DNA of 64,000 bases, taken from the NCBI GenBank assembly GCA_004020365.1, contig SAQR01000015.1:1-64000 (forward strand). The letters run 5' to 3'. Each line of letters begins with the position of its first letter. Position 1 is the first letter of the stretch. Below are positions 26,466 to 35,345 of the stretch, piece after piece. Source of the stretch: Mesorhizobium sp. Lineage in GTDB: Bacteria > Pseudomonadota > Alphaproteobacteria > Rhizobiales > Rhizobiaceae. Both the position numbers and the translations under genes were made by a program. The notes beneath the pieces were generated by a model, which was not told where the DNA came from, did no database searches, and saw nothing but the letters and a program-made list of their open reading frames with translations.

Positions 26466-26504
26466 TGCTCTTGGCCCTTCGTCAAGTTCGCTCCACCATT
26501 TGCT

Positions 26505-26575
26505 GCGTTCACGCGAAATAGCCCGGGGCGATCGCGTTGATGGTGATGCAGTGATGCGCTCAGCGGCAGTGGAGC
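26505..26575 (-). pseudogene. Trace of a short-chain dehydrogenase
   Basis: Read on the minus strand, about 40 bases encode CITINAIAPGYFA, very like the VNAIAPGYFAT hallmark of SDR enzymes, and are followed by a stop. Nothing SDR-like remains on either side. The remaining bases between 26466 and 26751 show no gene. Confidence 0.35.
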
Positions 26576-26751
26576 ACGTCAGCCCGTGCAGGACCAAATG
26601 CGGCTCGAGATGGCGCAATTTTCCCGGCGGCGAACGGCTATTCTAGACGGATATAACGTCGCCCTGGCGGAACAGAAGGTGCTTGTCTAGGTTGTCAAGG
26701 TTGACAAAGTTGCTCTCAGCGCCATATTTGTCTCATCAGGAGGCAAAACGT

Positions 26752-27441
26752 ATGGCAGACAAAACGCAAGCCGAGGCACCGGCCGTCACCGCGAAGACAC
26801 GGGGCACGGGCGTGCTGACAATGTTCACGATGAAGGGTGACCCGATCAAGGCGCTGTCCGGGTTCAAGCTGCCGGCCGGCGCACATGTGGCGATCGTGTC
26901 TGGAAAACCGGAGTCCGTCAGTGCGATCAGGAAGTCGGTGCGCGGTCGTGTGGTTCGCGTCACCGAGGTTGTCGAGCGAGCCCCGCAGCATACTCAGTTC
27001 GAACGCAAGCCGTTAGTGGACAGGTCCGCATTCGAGCCTGACGCGCGCAGCCGCGCGATGCTTGAAGGTGTCCGTATTGCACAGCAGGATCTGCGTGACG
27101 CAGGCGGTGCCTATGACCTCGATCAGGTCCGCACCCTGTTGCACGGCGTCTCCCGGCAGGCGATCGACAAGCGGGTGCAGGACGGTTCCTTGCTTGCCGT
27201 TCCCGGCCCCAGCAACCGTCGCAGCTATCCGACGCTGCAGTTCAACCGCGACGGCACAGTTGTACCCGGGCTTAAAGCCGTTCGTGAGGCTTTGCAGACC
27301 AGCAATTCCTGGGCGGTGCTCAACTTCCTTTCCCACCCGGATGCAAGGCTGGGCAATCGCAAGCCCATCGAGCTTCTCAAATCCGGCCAGATCGAGCTCG
27401 TGCTTGAAGCCGCGAGGCGGCATGGTGAGCAGGGGGCGTGA
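26752..27441 (+). CDS. Xre/MbcA/ParS-type antitoxin with toxin-binding domain
   Basis: A 229-residue protein. The C-terminal half fits the MbcA/ParS/Xre antitoxin family (VSRQAIDKRVQDGSLLAVPG, then SWAVLNFLSHPDARLGNRKP and IELLKSGQIELVLEAAR). This family pairs with RES toxins. The N-terminal 100 residues are less conserved and probably DNA-binding or structural. AGGAGG lies just upstream of the ATG at 26752. The stop overlaps the toxin start by 4 bases (GTGA), the usual coupled arrangement with the antitoxin first. It should neutralise the toxin and repress the operon, by analogy with known pairs. Confidence 0.85.
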   Translation: MADKTQAEAPAVTAKTRGTGVLTMFTMKGDPIKALSGFKLPAGAHVAIVSGKPESVSAIRKSVRGRVVRVTEVVERAPQHTQFERKPLVDRSAFEPDARSRAMLEGVRIAQQDLRDAGGAYDLDQVRTLLHGVSRQAIDKRVQDGSLLAVPGPSNRRSYPTLQFNRDGTVVPGLKAVREALQTSNSWAVLNFLSHPDARLGNRKPIELLKSGQIELVLEAARRHGEQGA

Positions 27442-28024
27442 GCGGGCCACTCCCGCCCGCAGACCTGGACAAGCGCCTGCCCGAGCTGGTGAAGCTACCG
27501 GCAGGGCAGGAGGTTCACCGCTTCTACACGGCCAAGTGGGAGCCGATCTTCTTCGACAGGTCGACCGAAGGGCGGTTCAATGCTTTCGACGCCTCCTATG
27601 GGGTTCTCTACGCGGCAAAGGAGATCAACGGCGCATTCGCCGAGACGTTTCTGCGAACTCCTGGGCGCACACTCATCGACACGGATCTGCTGCAGCGGAA
27701 GGCGTACGTTCGCCTCATCGTCCAAAGAGACCTGAAATTGATCCGGCTTGCCGGGCCCGGTCTCGCCCGCCTTGGGGCGACCGCAGAAGTCGTACATGGC
27801 GGACTGCCCTACGACGTGCCGCAGGCTTGGTCGACCGCATTGGCGGGTCATCCAATTGGCGCTGATGGCATTGCCTACCATGCCAGGCATGACGACGCCG
27901 AAATCTGCTACGCCTGTTCGAGCGATCGGCAGATGCAATCGCGGAGGCGGCACGCGAGATCGATCTCGACCAGGATTGGTTCTGGCGGGTCGCCGAACGC
28001 TACCGTGTCGGCCTGGCTCCATAG
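27438..28024 (+). pseudogene. RES-domain NAD-degrading toxin, frameshifted
   Basis: The open frame to about 27910 has the RES-domain core: Arg28 in EVHRFYTAKW, Tyr58 in YGVLYAAKE, and Glu69 in GAFAETFLR. RES toxins destroy NAD by phosphorolysis. At about 27911 one base is missing. Restoring it gives the expected end, LFERSADAIAEAARE and then WFWRVAERYRVGLAP with a stop at 28022-28024. Without it the frame runs on to 28127 with 40 unrelated residues. The position where family members usually have the third conserved residue, Ser, reads GIAYHARHDD here. The toxin is therefore probably dead, while the antitoxin is intact. Confidence 0.8.
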
Positions 28025-28389
28025 GGCGAGCCTATCTTGCGGTGCCGGGCAGCCAGCCATCAACCTTGCCCGACAGTATCAGGCGAGCGTGATTGTCCCT
28101 TGGATGTCAAAGAGAACGGGCAATTGACTGCTTTCAAGGAATTTCGATGAGCACCCGTCGGACCGTTCAGCTCTCGATGCGCGAGATCGGCTGAATCACG
28201 TGGCTGATGCCGCGATCCGCGTACTGCTGGAGGCTAGTCCAGATCCCGGGGAACGGCATTCCAGTTTCAGTTCGCCCAGTTTCAATTCGCCTAGTTTTCA
28301 ATTCGCAAGCCACGGGCCGGCCGAACCGGTCAAGCGTTCCATGGCGCACGATACGGAGCGGCAAGCAGCGACGGTGCCGGTCGTCGAGC
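28025..28389. other. Intergenic, no gene except a tandem repeat
   Basis: About 365 bases downstream of the toxin. The only clear structure is three 15-bp tandem units at 28262-28306. The frames on both strands lack support. Confidence 0.5.
28262..28306. repeat. Three tandem 15-bp units
   Basis: CAGTTTCAGTTCGCC, CAGTTTCAATTCGCC and TAGTTTTCAATTCGC lie in tandem. The unit is a multiple of three but no gene runs through it. Confidence 0.8.
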
Positions 28390-28779
28390 CTAGCTGTCCT
28401 TCCTCGGTCTCTCGGCGATGATATTGCCGCGCTTTTTCCACTCCGAGAAGCCGCCGCGCAGGCTGCGCGCGTCAAGTCCCATTTCCTGGGCGATCTTGGC
28501 GGCGAGCAGCGAGCGCCAGCCGGACGCGCAGTAAAACACAAAGGTCCTGGGCTCGGCGAATTTCGGCTTGTGGTAGGGGCTTTCGGGGTCGATCCAGAAT
28601 TCGAGCATGCCGCGCGGCGCATGGAACGCGCCGGGGATCATGCCGTCGCGCTCCAGTTCCCGCGGATCGCGGATGTCGACCATGACAACGCCGTCGGGAA
28701 TGGTCGCCATCTCCGCCACGTCGACCGAGCGGACGACGGCATCGGCTTCGGCCAGCAGGTCCTTGTATCCCTTCGGCAT
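28390..28779 (-). CDS. Rhodanese-like protein
   Basis: A 129-residue single-domain rhodanese. The active-site loop is FYCASGWRS with the catalytic cysteine, preceded by VVMVDIRDPRELERDG and followed by GLDARSLRGGFSEWKKRG, the typical closing motif. It can carry sulfur as a persulfide. It begins 2 bases after the AhpD-like gene, so the two are one operon. The partner is a CxxC peroxidase-like protein, which suggests a shared role in sulfur or redox chemistry. No signal peptide is present. Confidence 0.88.
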   Translation of the reverse strand: MPKGYKDLLAEADAVVRSVDVAEMATIPDGVVMVDIRDPRELERDGMIPGAFHAPRGMLEFWIDPESPYHKPKFAEPRTFVFYCASGWRSLLAAKIAQEMGLDARSLRGGFSEWKKRGNIIAERPRKDS

Positions 28780-28781
28780 GG

Positions 28782-29351
28782 TCAGCGCCCCATCGCGTAG
28801 AACTCGTCGTTCGGCCTCATGCTGGTGACGTTGGCCAGCCGGTTTGACATGGCGAAGAAGGCGGCAATGGCCGCGATGTCCCAGGCGTCCTCGTCGGTGA
28901 AGCCATGGATCTTGAGGTCGGCGATGTCCGCGTCGCCGACCTCGTAGGCGCGCGCGGAAACCTTCATGGCGAAATCGAGCATCGCCATCTGGCGCGGGGT
29001 GATGTCGGCCTTGCGGTAGTTGCTGGCCACCTGATCGGCGATCAGCGGGTTCTTTGCGCGAACGCGCAGGATCGCGCCATGGGCCACCACGCAGTACTGG
29101 CACTGATTGGCACTGCTCGTCGCCACGACGATCATCTCCCGCTCGGCCTTGGTGATCGGGCCGGGTTTGTCCATCAGTGCGTCGTGATAGGCGAAGAAGG
29201 CGCGGAACTCGTCCGGCCGATGCGCAAGCACGAGGAAGACGTTGGGCACGAAGCCCGACTTCTCCTGCACGGCGAGAATTTTTTCGCGGATGTCGTCGGG
29301 AAGGCCGGCGATCTCGGGAACAGGGAAGCGGCTTATGGCGGGCGCGGTCAT
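28782..29351 (-). CDS. AhpD-like (carboxymuconolactone decarboxylase family) peroxidase-related protein
   Basis: A 189-residue helical protein of the CMD/AhpD superfamily. The redox site is QCQYCVVAHG, with CxxC followed by His as in AhpD; the upstream TKAEREMIVVATSSAN helix is typical of the peroxidase-related subgroup. It may reduce peroxides with thiols. AGGAGAAAACACAG precedes the ATG at 29351. A rhodanese follows in the same operon. The reaction is inferred from the family; no partner AhpC is visible. Confidence 0.87.
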   Translation of the reverse strand: MTAPAISRFPVPEIAGLPDDIREKILAVQEKSGFVPNVFLVLAHRPDEFRAFFAYHDALMDKPGPITKAEREMIVVATSSANQCQYCVVAHGAILRVRAKNPLIADQVASNYRKADITPRQMAMLDFAMKVSARAYEVGDADIADLKIHGFTDEDAWDIAAIAAFFAMSNRLANVTSMRPNDEFYAMGR

Positions 29352-29402
29352 CTGTGTTTTCTCCTTTGCTCGGCCGTCAATGCGACCAGCTTTAGGCCAT
29401 CG

Positions 29403-29834
29403 AACGCTTTTCGGCGAGCCTCATGGCAGCGCTGGAAGAGGGCGTCGCCGAGGATGCGGTGGTCTCGCAGTCGCCGCGCGAGTTCCAGTCGCTGTGGACC
29501 ATGCGGGACGCCTGCTCCGACTGGGTGCGCACGCGCGATCACATCGTCGGCGGCGACACCCGAGGCGGAGTTCCTCGTCTTCGGCCATCTGGGCGACGGC
29601 AATCTGCACTATGTGATCGCGACGCCGAAAGCTCGCGAGGCCATGGAGACGGTGTATCGCATGGTTGCGGAGAGCGGCGGGTCGATCGCGGCCGAACACG
29701 GCATCGGCATCGACAAGAAGCCTTGGCTGCATCTGTCGCGAAGTGCGGCCGAGATCGGGACGATGCGCCGGCTGAAGGCCGCGCTCGATCCAAACGGCAT
29801 CCTGAACCGCGGCCGGATATTCGACGGCGCATGA
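29403..29834 (+). pseudogene. Decayed FAD-linked oxidase, C-terminal remnants
   Basis: Two pieces of a GlcD/D-2-hydroxyglutarate dehydrogenase-type protein survive. The first (29423-29560) reads VAEDAVVSQSPREFQSLW. The second, in another frame, reads FLVFGHLGDGNLHYVI and then AAEHGIGIDKKPWLHLSRS to a stop at 29834. In intact enzymes these pieces are much farther apart, so an internal deletion plus a frameshift near 29560 is required. The HGIG and GHLGDGNLH motifs make the family clear. It follows the divergent AhpD-like gene. Confidence 0.8.
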
Positions 29835-30072
29835 GGCGTTGAGATGGTGATGGAAGCTGCGCTCTGACGATCCCGCCGGTTCTCGATGGAGAAGATCGCA
29901 ATTCGCCCGGTCGTTTGCAGCTCTTGAGGCGCCGCGTGGCGCGTGAGTGGGGATTTTTTGCTGTTCGATAACGCTATTGCGCTCGCCGGCGTCAGCCCTT
30001 TCGGCCCGACCCGTTGCACAATCCGGGTTTCCACAATAGGACCTTTTGGGGACCTCAAGAGGAGTTGACGAT
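29835..30072. other. Upstream region of the MucR-like gene
   Basis: About 240 bases with no gene. It should hold the promoter of the MucR-like regulator. The stretch is not AT-rich and no operator was recognised. Confidence 0.4.
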
Positions 30073-30537
30073 TTGACTGACGAAACAGACCGCCGAAATC
30101 TGGATCTGGTCGGCTTGACCGCCGATATCGTCGCGGCCTTTGTCCAAAACAACGCGGTGCCGGTCGCCGGCCTGCCGGACCTCATAGCCACTGTGAACGC
30201 CGCTCTCGCTTGCCTGGGCGCGCCGCCCGCAGTCGAGCAGCGCGCGCAGGCCCCGGCGGTCAATCCGAAGAAGTCGGTGTTTGCCGACCACATCATTTCC
30301 CTGGAAGACGGCCGCAAGTTCAAGTCGATGAAACGCCATCTGGGGCTGCTTGGCATGACGCCCGATGAGTATCGAGCCAAATGGGGGCTGGCGTTCGATT
30401 ACCCGATGGTGGCGCCGAGCTACGCTGCCCAGCGGTCGGAACTGGCGAAATCAATCGGCCTGGGCCGCAAGGCAGGCGCAAAAATGCCGGCCAAAAAGGC
30501 GCCGGCCAGGAAGGCGGCAGCAAAGCAGAAGGCCTGA
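30073..30537 (+). CDS. Ros/MucR-family regulator without zinc ligands
   Basis: A 154-residue protein starting at TTG 30073 with GAGGAG eight bases upstream. The MucR core is visible: DHIISLEDGRKFKSMKRHL (residues 72-90) and WGLAFDYPMVAPSYAAQRS. In Ros, the zinc is held by CLEC and a later His pair. Here the cysteines are replaced by Ser76 and Asp79 and the final histidines by GLLG, leaving only His89. Zinc-free Ros homologues are known from Mesorhizobium loti and still fold and bind DNA. The lysine/alanine tail (138-154) resembles histone-like tails and may add non-specific DNA binding. Ros/MucR proteins control exopolysaccharide and virulence genes. Confidence 0.88.
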   Translation: MTDETDRRNLDLVGLTADIVAAFVQNNAVPVAGLPDLIATVNAALACLGAPPAVEQRAQAPAVNPKKSVFADHIISLEDGRKFKSMKRHLGLLGMTPDEYRAKWGLAFDYPMVAPSYAAQRSELAKSIGLGRKAGAKMPAKKAPARKAAAKQKA

Positions 30538-30550
30538 CATGGTCCGCTCC

Positions 30551-30581
30551 CGGACCACTAGCGAGCCGGACCACTAGCGAG
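30551..30581. repeat. Tandem 16-bp repeat
   Basis: CGGACCACTAGCGAG occurs at 30551-30565 and again at 30567-30581, just after the MucR-like gene. Confidence 0.8.
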
Positions 30582-30808
30582 AATGACAGCTATCGATATA
30601 AGGTCGGAACGGCCAGCACCGGCCGGGTCGAAAGCGCCACCCAGGGCCATGGCTGCGAGAGCCAGGAACATCGCTCCCACACGAGCTTATCGGCAAGCAT
30701 GGAAGTCTCAGATTCACAACCGTGCTGGCAAAGCCGTGACCAGCGAGAGCAACAAAAGGCCGGTTTGGCCGTTCTGATCAACCGCATGAGTGGCAGGGCA
30801 GCCGCAAC

Positions 30809-32581
30809 ATGACTATGCCGCAAATCCTGTCGTTCGCCGTCATCGTCGTAATGATGGCGGCGCTCGTATGGGGCCGGTATCGATATGATCTGGTTGCAGC
30901 CGCGGCACTGTTGCTGGCACTCGCGATCGGCATCGTACCGTTTGACGAAGCCTTCAGCGGGTTCAGCGACGATATCGTGGTCATTGTCGGCAGTGCCCTG
31001 CTGGTCAGCGCAGGCATAGCACGCTCGGGCATCATGGAAGTCGCCATCAGGCGCTTCGCTCCGAACCTGGCGGGCGTTCGCTCGCAACTGGCGCTGCTGG
31101 TGATCGTGGTCACGATCCTGTCTGCCTTTGTAAAGAATATCGGTGCGCTCGCGATCATGATCCCGATAGCCTTCCAGTTCGCGCGCCGGTCGAGCGTTTC
31201 ACCGTCGATATTCCTGATGCCGATGGCGTTCGGGTCACTGCTTGGTGGACTCATGACGCAGGTGGGGACATCTCCCAATGTCGTTGTGTCCCGTGTGCGG
31301 GAGGAACTGACCGGCGCCGCCTTCACAATGTTCGATTTTACCCCTGTTGGAGCCGCCCTGGCCGCCTCCGGAACGATCTTCCTGGTGTTTTTCTACTGGC
31401 TGCTGCCGGTGCGCGAAAAGCTCGGCGGGTCGGTGAATGAAGCCATCGATATCAAGAATTATCTGACAGAGGCCAAAATTGTCCGCGATTCCACTGTGCT
31501 CGGGAAAACCGTCGCAGACCTCATAAAGCTTTCCGGCGGCGATGCCATCGTGACGTCGATCCTGCGCAACCGGACCATGCGGATGACGCCACTGCCCGAC
31601 GTCGTCCTCAAACTGAACGACATTCTGCTGCTCGAGGGCGACCCAGGGGCGCTGGATCGCCTTGTCTCCCAGGGCAAGCTCAGCGTTACCGGCAACAGGG
31701 TCGGCGGTGACGTCACGGCCAGCGAGATGGTCGCCATCGAAGCCGTCATCGGTGAAAGCTCGCCTTTGATCGGCTGGACAGCCCAGCGCCTTGCCCTCTA
31801 TCACCGCTTCAATGTCAACCTCCTGGCCGTCAGCCGTCACGGCGAGCGCCTCGACCGCAGGCTGGCCGAAGTCCAGCTGAGGCTCGGCGACGTCGTCGTG
31901 CTGCAGGGCAATGCAGCGACGATACCCGATGTACTGCGTGAGCTCGGCTGCCTGCCGCTGGCAGAAAGGGCTATCCTGCTTGGCAGCGTCCGCAAGGGTA
32001 TCGTGCCGGTAATCATCCTTGCTCTCGCCATGCTGGCGACTGCGTTCGGGCTGCTCCCGGTCTCGGTTGCTTTCTTTGCGGCCGCGGTCGGGATGGTGCT
32101 TTTCAGGGTCATCCCGCTCCGGGACGTCTACCAATCGCTGGATGGTCCAATCCTCGTCATGCTCGCCGTTCTCATTCCAGTCAGCGATTCGCTGCGCAGC
32201 ACAGGGGCGACAGGCGTCATTGCCGGCGAGCTTGCCAAACTGGGGACCATTCTTCCGGCGACCGGCGCACTGACGCTCATCCTCGTCGCCGCGATGGCGG
32301 TTACGCCATTCCTCAACAATGCCGCCACCGTTCTGGTCATGGCGCCTATCGCTGCCGCGTTTGCCGGCGATCTCGGCTACAGGCCGGAAGCATTTCTGAT
32401 GGCAGTCGCCATTGGCGCCGGCTGCGATTTCCTCACCCCGATAGGCCACCAGTGCAACACGCTCGTGATGGGGCCGGGCGGCTACCGTTTCAGCGACTAT
32501 CCACGCCTGGGACTGCCGCTATCGTTCCTCGTCGTCATTGTTGCCGTGCCGATGCTCATGATCGTTTGGCCAATCAGCTGA
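30809..32581 (+). CDS. SLC13-family anion transporter with two TrkA-C domains
   Basis: A 590-residue membrane carrier. The N-terminal half (1-200) has about six transmembrane helices and the SLC13 hairpin motif GLMTQVGTSPNV. Two RCK/TrkA-C domains (about 215-300 and 310-390, for example LNDILLLEGDPGAL and LRLGDVVVLQGNA) lie in the cytoplasm. The C-terminal half repeats the fold with NNAATVLVMAPI and GAGCDFLTPIGHQCN. Proteins of this design move sulfate, dicarboxylates or other anions with sodium. The ligand cannot be read. The ribosome site is weak. A 39-base fragment identical to part of this gene occurs at 54304. Confidence 0.9.
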   Translation: MTMPQILSFAVIVVMMAALVWGRYRYDLVAAAALLLALAIGIVPFDEAFSGFSDDIVVIVGSALLVSAGIARSGIMEVAIRRFAPNLAGVRSQLALLVIVVTILSAFVKNIGALAIMIPIAFQFARRSSVSPSIFLMPMAFGSLLGGLMTQVGTSPNVVVSRVREELTGAAFTMFDFTPVGAALAASGTIFLVFFYWLLPVREKLGGSVNEAIDIKNYLTEAKIVRDSTVLGKTVADLIKLSGGDAIVTSILRNRTMRMTPLPDVVLKLNDILLLEGDPGALDRLVSQGKLSVTGNRVGGDVTASEMVAIEAVIGESSPLIGWTAQRLALYHRFNVNLLAVSRHGERLDRRLAEVQLRLGDVVVLQGNAATIPDVLRELGCLPLAERAILLGSVRKGIVPVIILALAMLATAFGLLPVSVAFFAAAVGMVLFRVIPLRDVYQSLDGPILVMLAVLIPVSDSLRSTGATGVIAGELAKLGTILPATGALTLILVAAMAVTPFLNNAATVLVMAPIAAAFAGDLGYRPEAFLMAVAIGAGCDFLTPIGHQCNTLVMGPGGYRFSDYPRLGLPLSFLVVIVAVPMLMIVWPIS

Positions 32582-32759
32582 TATGCGGCGGACGGATCAA
32601 TCCGGCTCGAACTTTCGCCGGCCGGCGAAAACTGTCGCATCACTGACGTGCTCAACTGTCGCATTATTAAACGGCTGCTAAACATGTGACCCCGTGAGCG
32701 ATGGCTGGGGTTCCTGGATGCGTTTCAAACTTTTTGTCTCGCACCTCTCCTCGCCATCC

Positions 32760-33899
32760 TCAAAAGAGCCCGAGCGTTTGCAGCAGGCTTTCGAATGTGA
32801 CCTTTGGTTTCTTACCTGTTTGCCTATCCGGGTGCATGTAGTCTTCGGACGACTGCTTGCGTATGTTGCTCGGGCTATACCCGAACTGCTGCGTGAAAGC
32901 TCGACTGAAATTCGCCGCTGAATCAAAGCCGATTGCTAGACCAACTTCGGCGACCTTTCGGGTGTCGGAAGGATCCGCTAACATTGCATGAGCTGCGGAT
33001 AGACGTCGTCGACGAATGTAATTCGCAACGCCGCCGGACGTTTCGAAAAGTTCATAGAGCCGTGTCCTCGACGTCGCCAGTTCCCGGGCGAGAGCATCCG
33101 GTGTCAGGTCGGGCGAGGCAAGATTGCTCGAAATGAAGCGTCTCGCCCGCGTCATCAATCCGATTTGTGAGATCTGATCGTTGCCGTCATCACGATCCAC
33201 CAAGGGTGTGACCGCGTCGAATACCATTTTCCGCAAACGGTCCTTGATTCTAGGAAGGTCGTCTTGCGTGAAGCGATCGAGATTGGCTTCAACGCTTGAC
33301 ATAAGGTCGATCAGCAGTTTGGCCCGGTGTCCACCCAAAACGACGTTGTTGCTCGCCGCCGGCAAGCTACCTCCATCGGCAAACAGATCGACGGGAACGA
33401 TCAGGCTGATCGACTCCGTTGCCAGCGCGCGCCCGCTAAACGGATGCCCGAGCGAGCGGATTTCAATCATGCCCGGTTCATTTTGCGCGACACGTCCGTC
33501 AACTCCGGTCCATGTGCGACCGGCGCGGAGAACGGTGATCTGCCAATGGTCAATTGGACTGAACCGCACCGCGTCTGGCGAGCGTTCGTAACTGAAGGCC
33601 GGAACGGTTTGTTGCAACAAAAGCATGCCGCCCAGATTCCACACCGCCTGCTGGACGACAAATCCATCCTCGGGATTCACATTGTTCGGCAGACGCGAAT
33701 CCATCAATATCGCCATATGCTCCCGCCAGGCAGCAAACTGCTGGATTGGTGGAAGGATTTCCGTCTCAAAGCGCAACGACGTCAGGACGGCCTTCTCCAC
33801 CTCATCCTCACCGAGTGGATCCTGCGACATGCGCGGCCAGCGGCGACGTTCGACAGATGTCGGCTCCCTGTCGTTAGGTGGGACCGTCTTATCCGACAT
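32760..33899 (-). CDS. AraC-family transcriptional regulator
   Basis: A 379-residue regulator. The C-terminal 100 residues carry two helix-turn-helix units: LTPDALARELATSRTRLYEL and RKVAEVGLAIGFDSAANFSR, followed by FGYSPSNIRKQ. The N-terminal 250 residues form a cupin-like AraC-binding-type domain of the kind in MsmR/OxyR-like large AraC proteins. Effector unknown. GGAGGCAGTG lies upstream of the ATG at 33899; an alternative start at 33917 adds six residues. It is divergent from the polysaccharide operon, 430 bases away, and could control it, but there is no operator evidence. Confidence 0.9.
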   Translation of the reverse strand: MSDKTVPPNDREPTSVERRRWPRMSQDPLGEDEVEKAVLTSLRFETEILPPIQQFAAWREHMAILMDSRLPNNVNPEDGFVVQQAVWNLGGMLLLQQTVPAFSYERSPDAVRFSPIDHWQITVLRAGRTWTGVDGRVAQNEPGMIEIRSLGHPFSGRALATESISLIVPVDLFADGGSLPAASNNVVLGGHRAKLLIDLMSSVEANLDRFTQDDLPRIKDRLRKMVFDAVTPLVDRDDGNDQISQIGLMTRARRFISSNLASPDLTPDALARELATSRTRLYELFETSGGVANYIRRRRLSAAHAMLADPSDTRKVAEVGLAIGFDSAANFSRAFTQQFGYSPSNIRKQSSEDYMHPDRQTGKKPKVTFESLLQTLGLF

Positions 33900-34331
33900 C
33901 ACTGCCTCCAGCCACAACCCATCTGCAGCATGCCAACCTCACGTCACCTCCGAAGTGTATTGTTTATAAGATAAACAAAATCATTAGAATATTTAACGAT
34001 CACTGTTTGAAGAGTAGTTAATTATATCGCGCACCAAGTCAACAAAGCTTGGCTCGCTTCGAGATAAAGGCCTTTGGCAGCATCGATCTCGGCACAGGCA
34101 ATCGAATCGCTTGAAGCCCACCGTCTCCGTCAAAAACAATGTCTGCGGCGGGTCAGCTGCAAAAATGGACGCCGTGAAAAGTTTCCGGATTCCCTGATAT
34201 CGCAACATAGGAACCGGAAAGGTATTGGACATCATCAAGCTCACTCCAGAAAGAAAACCTGAAGTCTCAGTGCATTCTAGACACCTAGATGTCTTCATTT
34301 TGGCACTGATGGTTAATGAATGAGGTGTTCC
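33900..34331. other. Divergent intergenic region upstream of the polysaccharide operon
   Basis: About 430 bases, noticeably AT-rich at 33960-34025. It must hold the promoters of the AraC gene and of the polysaccharide operon. No reading frame here has a ribosome site and motif. No clear palindromic operator was seen. Confidence 0.5.
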
Positions 34332-35345
34332 GTGAGTATCGCATTTCAGTCTGCAAAGTTGAAATCTGATCTTTCCTCGCAACGGAGGGTACTTGTCGCG
34401 GGCGGCGCCGGCTTTCTCGGATCACATCTGTGCGAACGTCTTTTGCAAGACGGCCATTCTGTTATCTGCGTAGACAATTTTTCCACGGGGCGGCTAGAGA
34501 ATTTGCGCCACCTCCTGAACTACGACACGTTCAGCTTTGTGCGCCACGATATCGTGGAGCGGCTCGATCTGCCGGTCAACGAGATCTACAATCTCGCCTG
34601 CCCGGCTTCACCGCCGCACTATCAGGCCGACCCGGTCCATACGATGAAGACGAGCGTGATCGGGTCGCTCAATCTTCTGGAACTGGCAGCACATTGCCAG
34701 GCGCGGATTTTCCAGGCTTCCACCTCGGAAGTCTACGGCGATCCCCATGTGCATCCGCAGCCCGAAAGCTATTGGGGCAATGTCAATTCCTTCGGTCCGC
34801 GCTCTTGTTATGACGAAGGAAAGCGCTCTGCCGAGACTCTGTTCTACGATTTTCATCAGCAATACGGCGTCGACATCCGTATCGTGCGAATCTTCAACAC
34901 CTATGGTCCGCGCATGCGCCCGGATGACGGCCGGGTCGTTTCCAACTTCATCGTGCAGGCGCTCAAAGGCGAGGACATCACCGTTTACGGCGACGGGTCG
35001 CAGACCCGTTCCTTCTGTTACGTGGACGATCTGATCGAAGGCTTCTACCGGCTCATGTACAGCCCTCAGGCGATCCACACGCCTGTCAACATCGGCAATC
35101 CCGGCGAATTTACAGTCGGTGAGTTGGCCGAGCAGATCGTGGGAATGACCGGCTCGAGCTCCAAAGTCGTCTATCACCCGTTGCCCGTGGACGACCCGCG
35201 CCAGCGTCGGCCCGACATCACAGTGGCCCAGAGAGAACTTGGATGGGAGCCGACCGTGGCGTTGGCCGATGGGCTGAAGTCGACGATCGCTTATTTCGAA
35301 CGGCAGTTGAGGAAGCCCTCCGGAAAGCTGGCGGAGGCCGCCTGA
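34332..35345 (+). CDS. UDP-glucuronate decarboxylase (UDP-xylose synthase)
   Basis: A 337-residue extended SDR. It uses NAD to decarboxylate UDP-glucuronate to UDP-xylose. The NAD motif is [12 protein letters not shown] (residues 22-33). The active site has STSEVYGD with Tyr-x3-Lys in [11 protein letters not shown]. The [18 protein letters not shown] segment and [15 protein letters not shown] are typical of UXS enzymes. The GTG at 34332 has GAGGTG just upstream and is preferred over ATG 34320. Its stop overlaps the next start (TGATG), so translation is coupled to the epimerase. This supplies pentose-type precursors for the polysaccharide. Confidence 0.9.
   Translation: MSIAFQSAKLKSDLSSQRRVLVAGGAGFLGSHLCERLLQDGHSVICVDNFSTGRLENLRHLLNYDTFSFVRHDIVERLDLPVNEIYNLACPASPPHYQADPVHTMKTSVIGSLNLLELAAHCQARIFQASTSEVYGDPHVHPQPESYWGNVNSFGPRSCYDEGKRSAETLFYDFHQQYGVDIRIVRIFNTYGPRMRPDDGRVVSNFIVQALKGEDITVYGDGSQTRSFCYVDDLIEGFYRLMYSPQAIHTPVNIGNPGEFTVGELAEQIVGMTGSSSKVVYHPLPVDDPRQRRPDITVAQRELGWEPTVALADGLKSTIAYFERQLRKPSGKLAEAA

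Noticed and set aside
28905-29834. Plus-strand frame of 309 codons
   Set aside because: Most of it is antisense to the AhpD-like gene; only the end after 29560 matches a real family, and that part belongs to the FAD oxidase relic.
34074-34262. Small plus-strand frame before the polysaccharide operon
   Set aside because: It has no ribosome site and no recognisable sequence; the region is probably promoter DNA.
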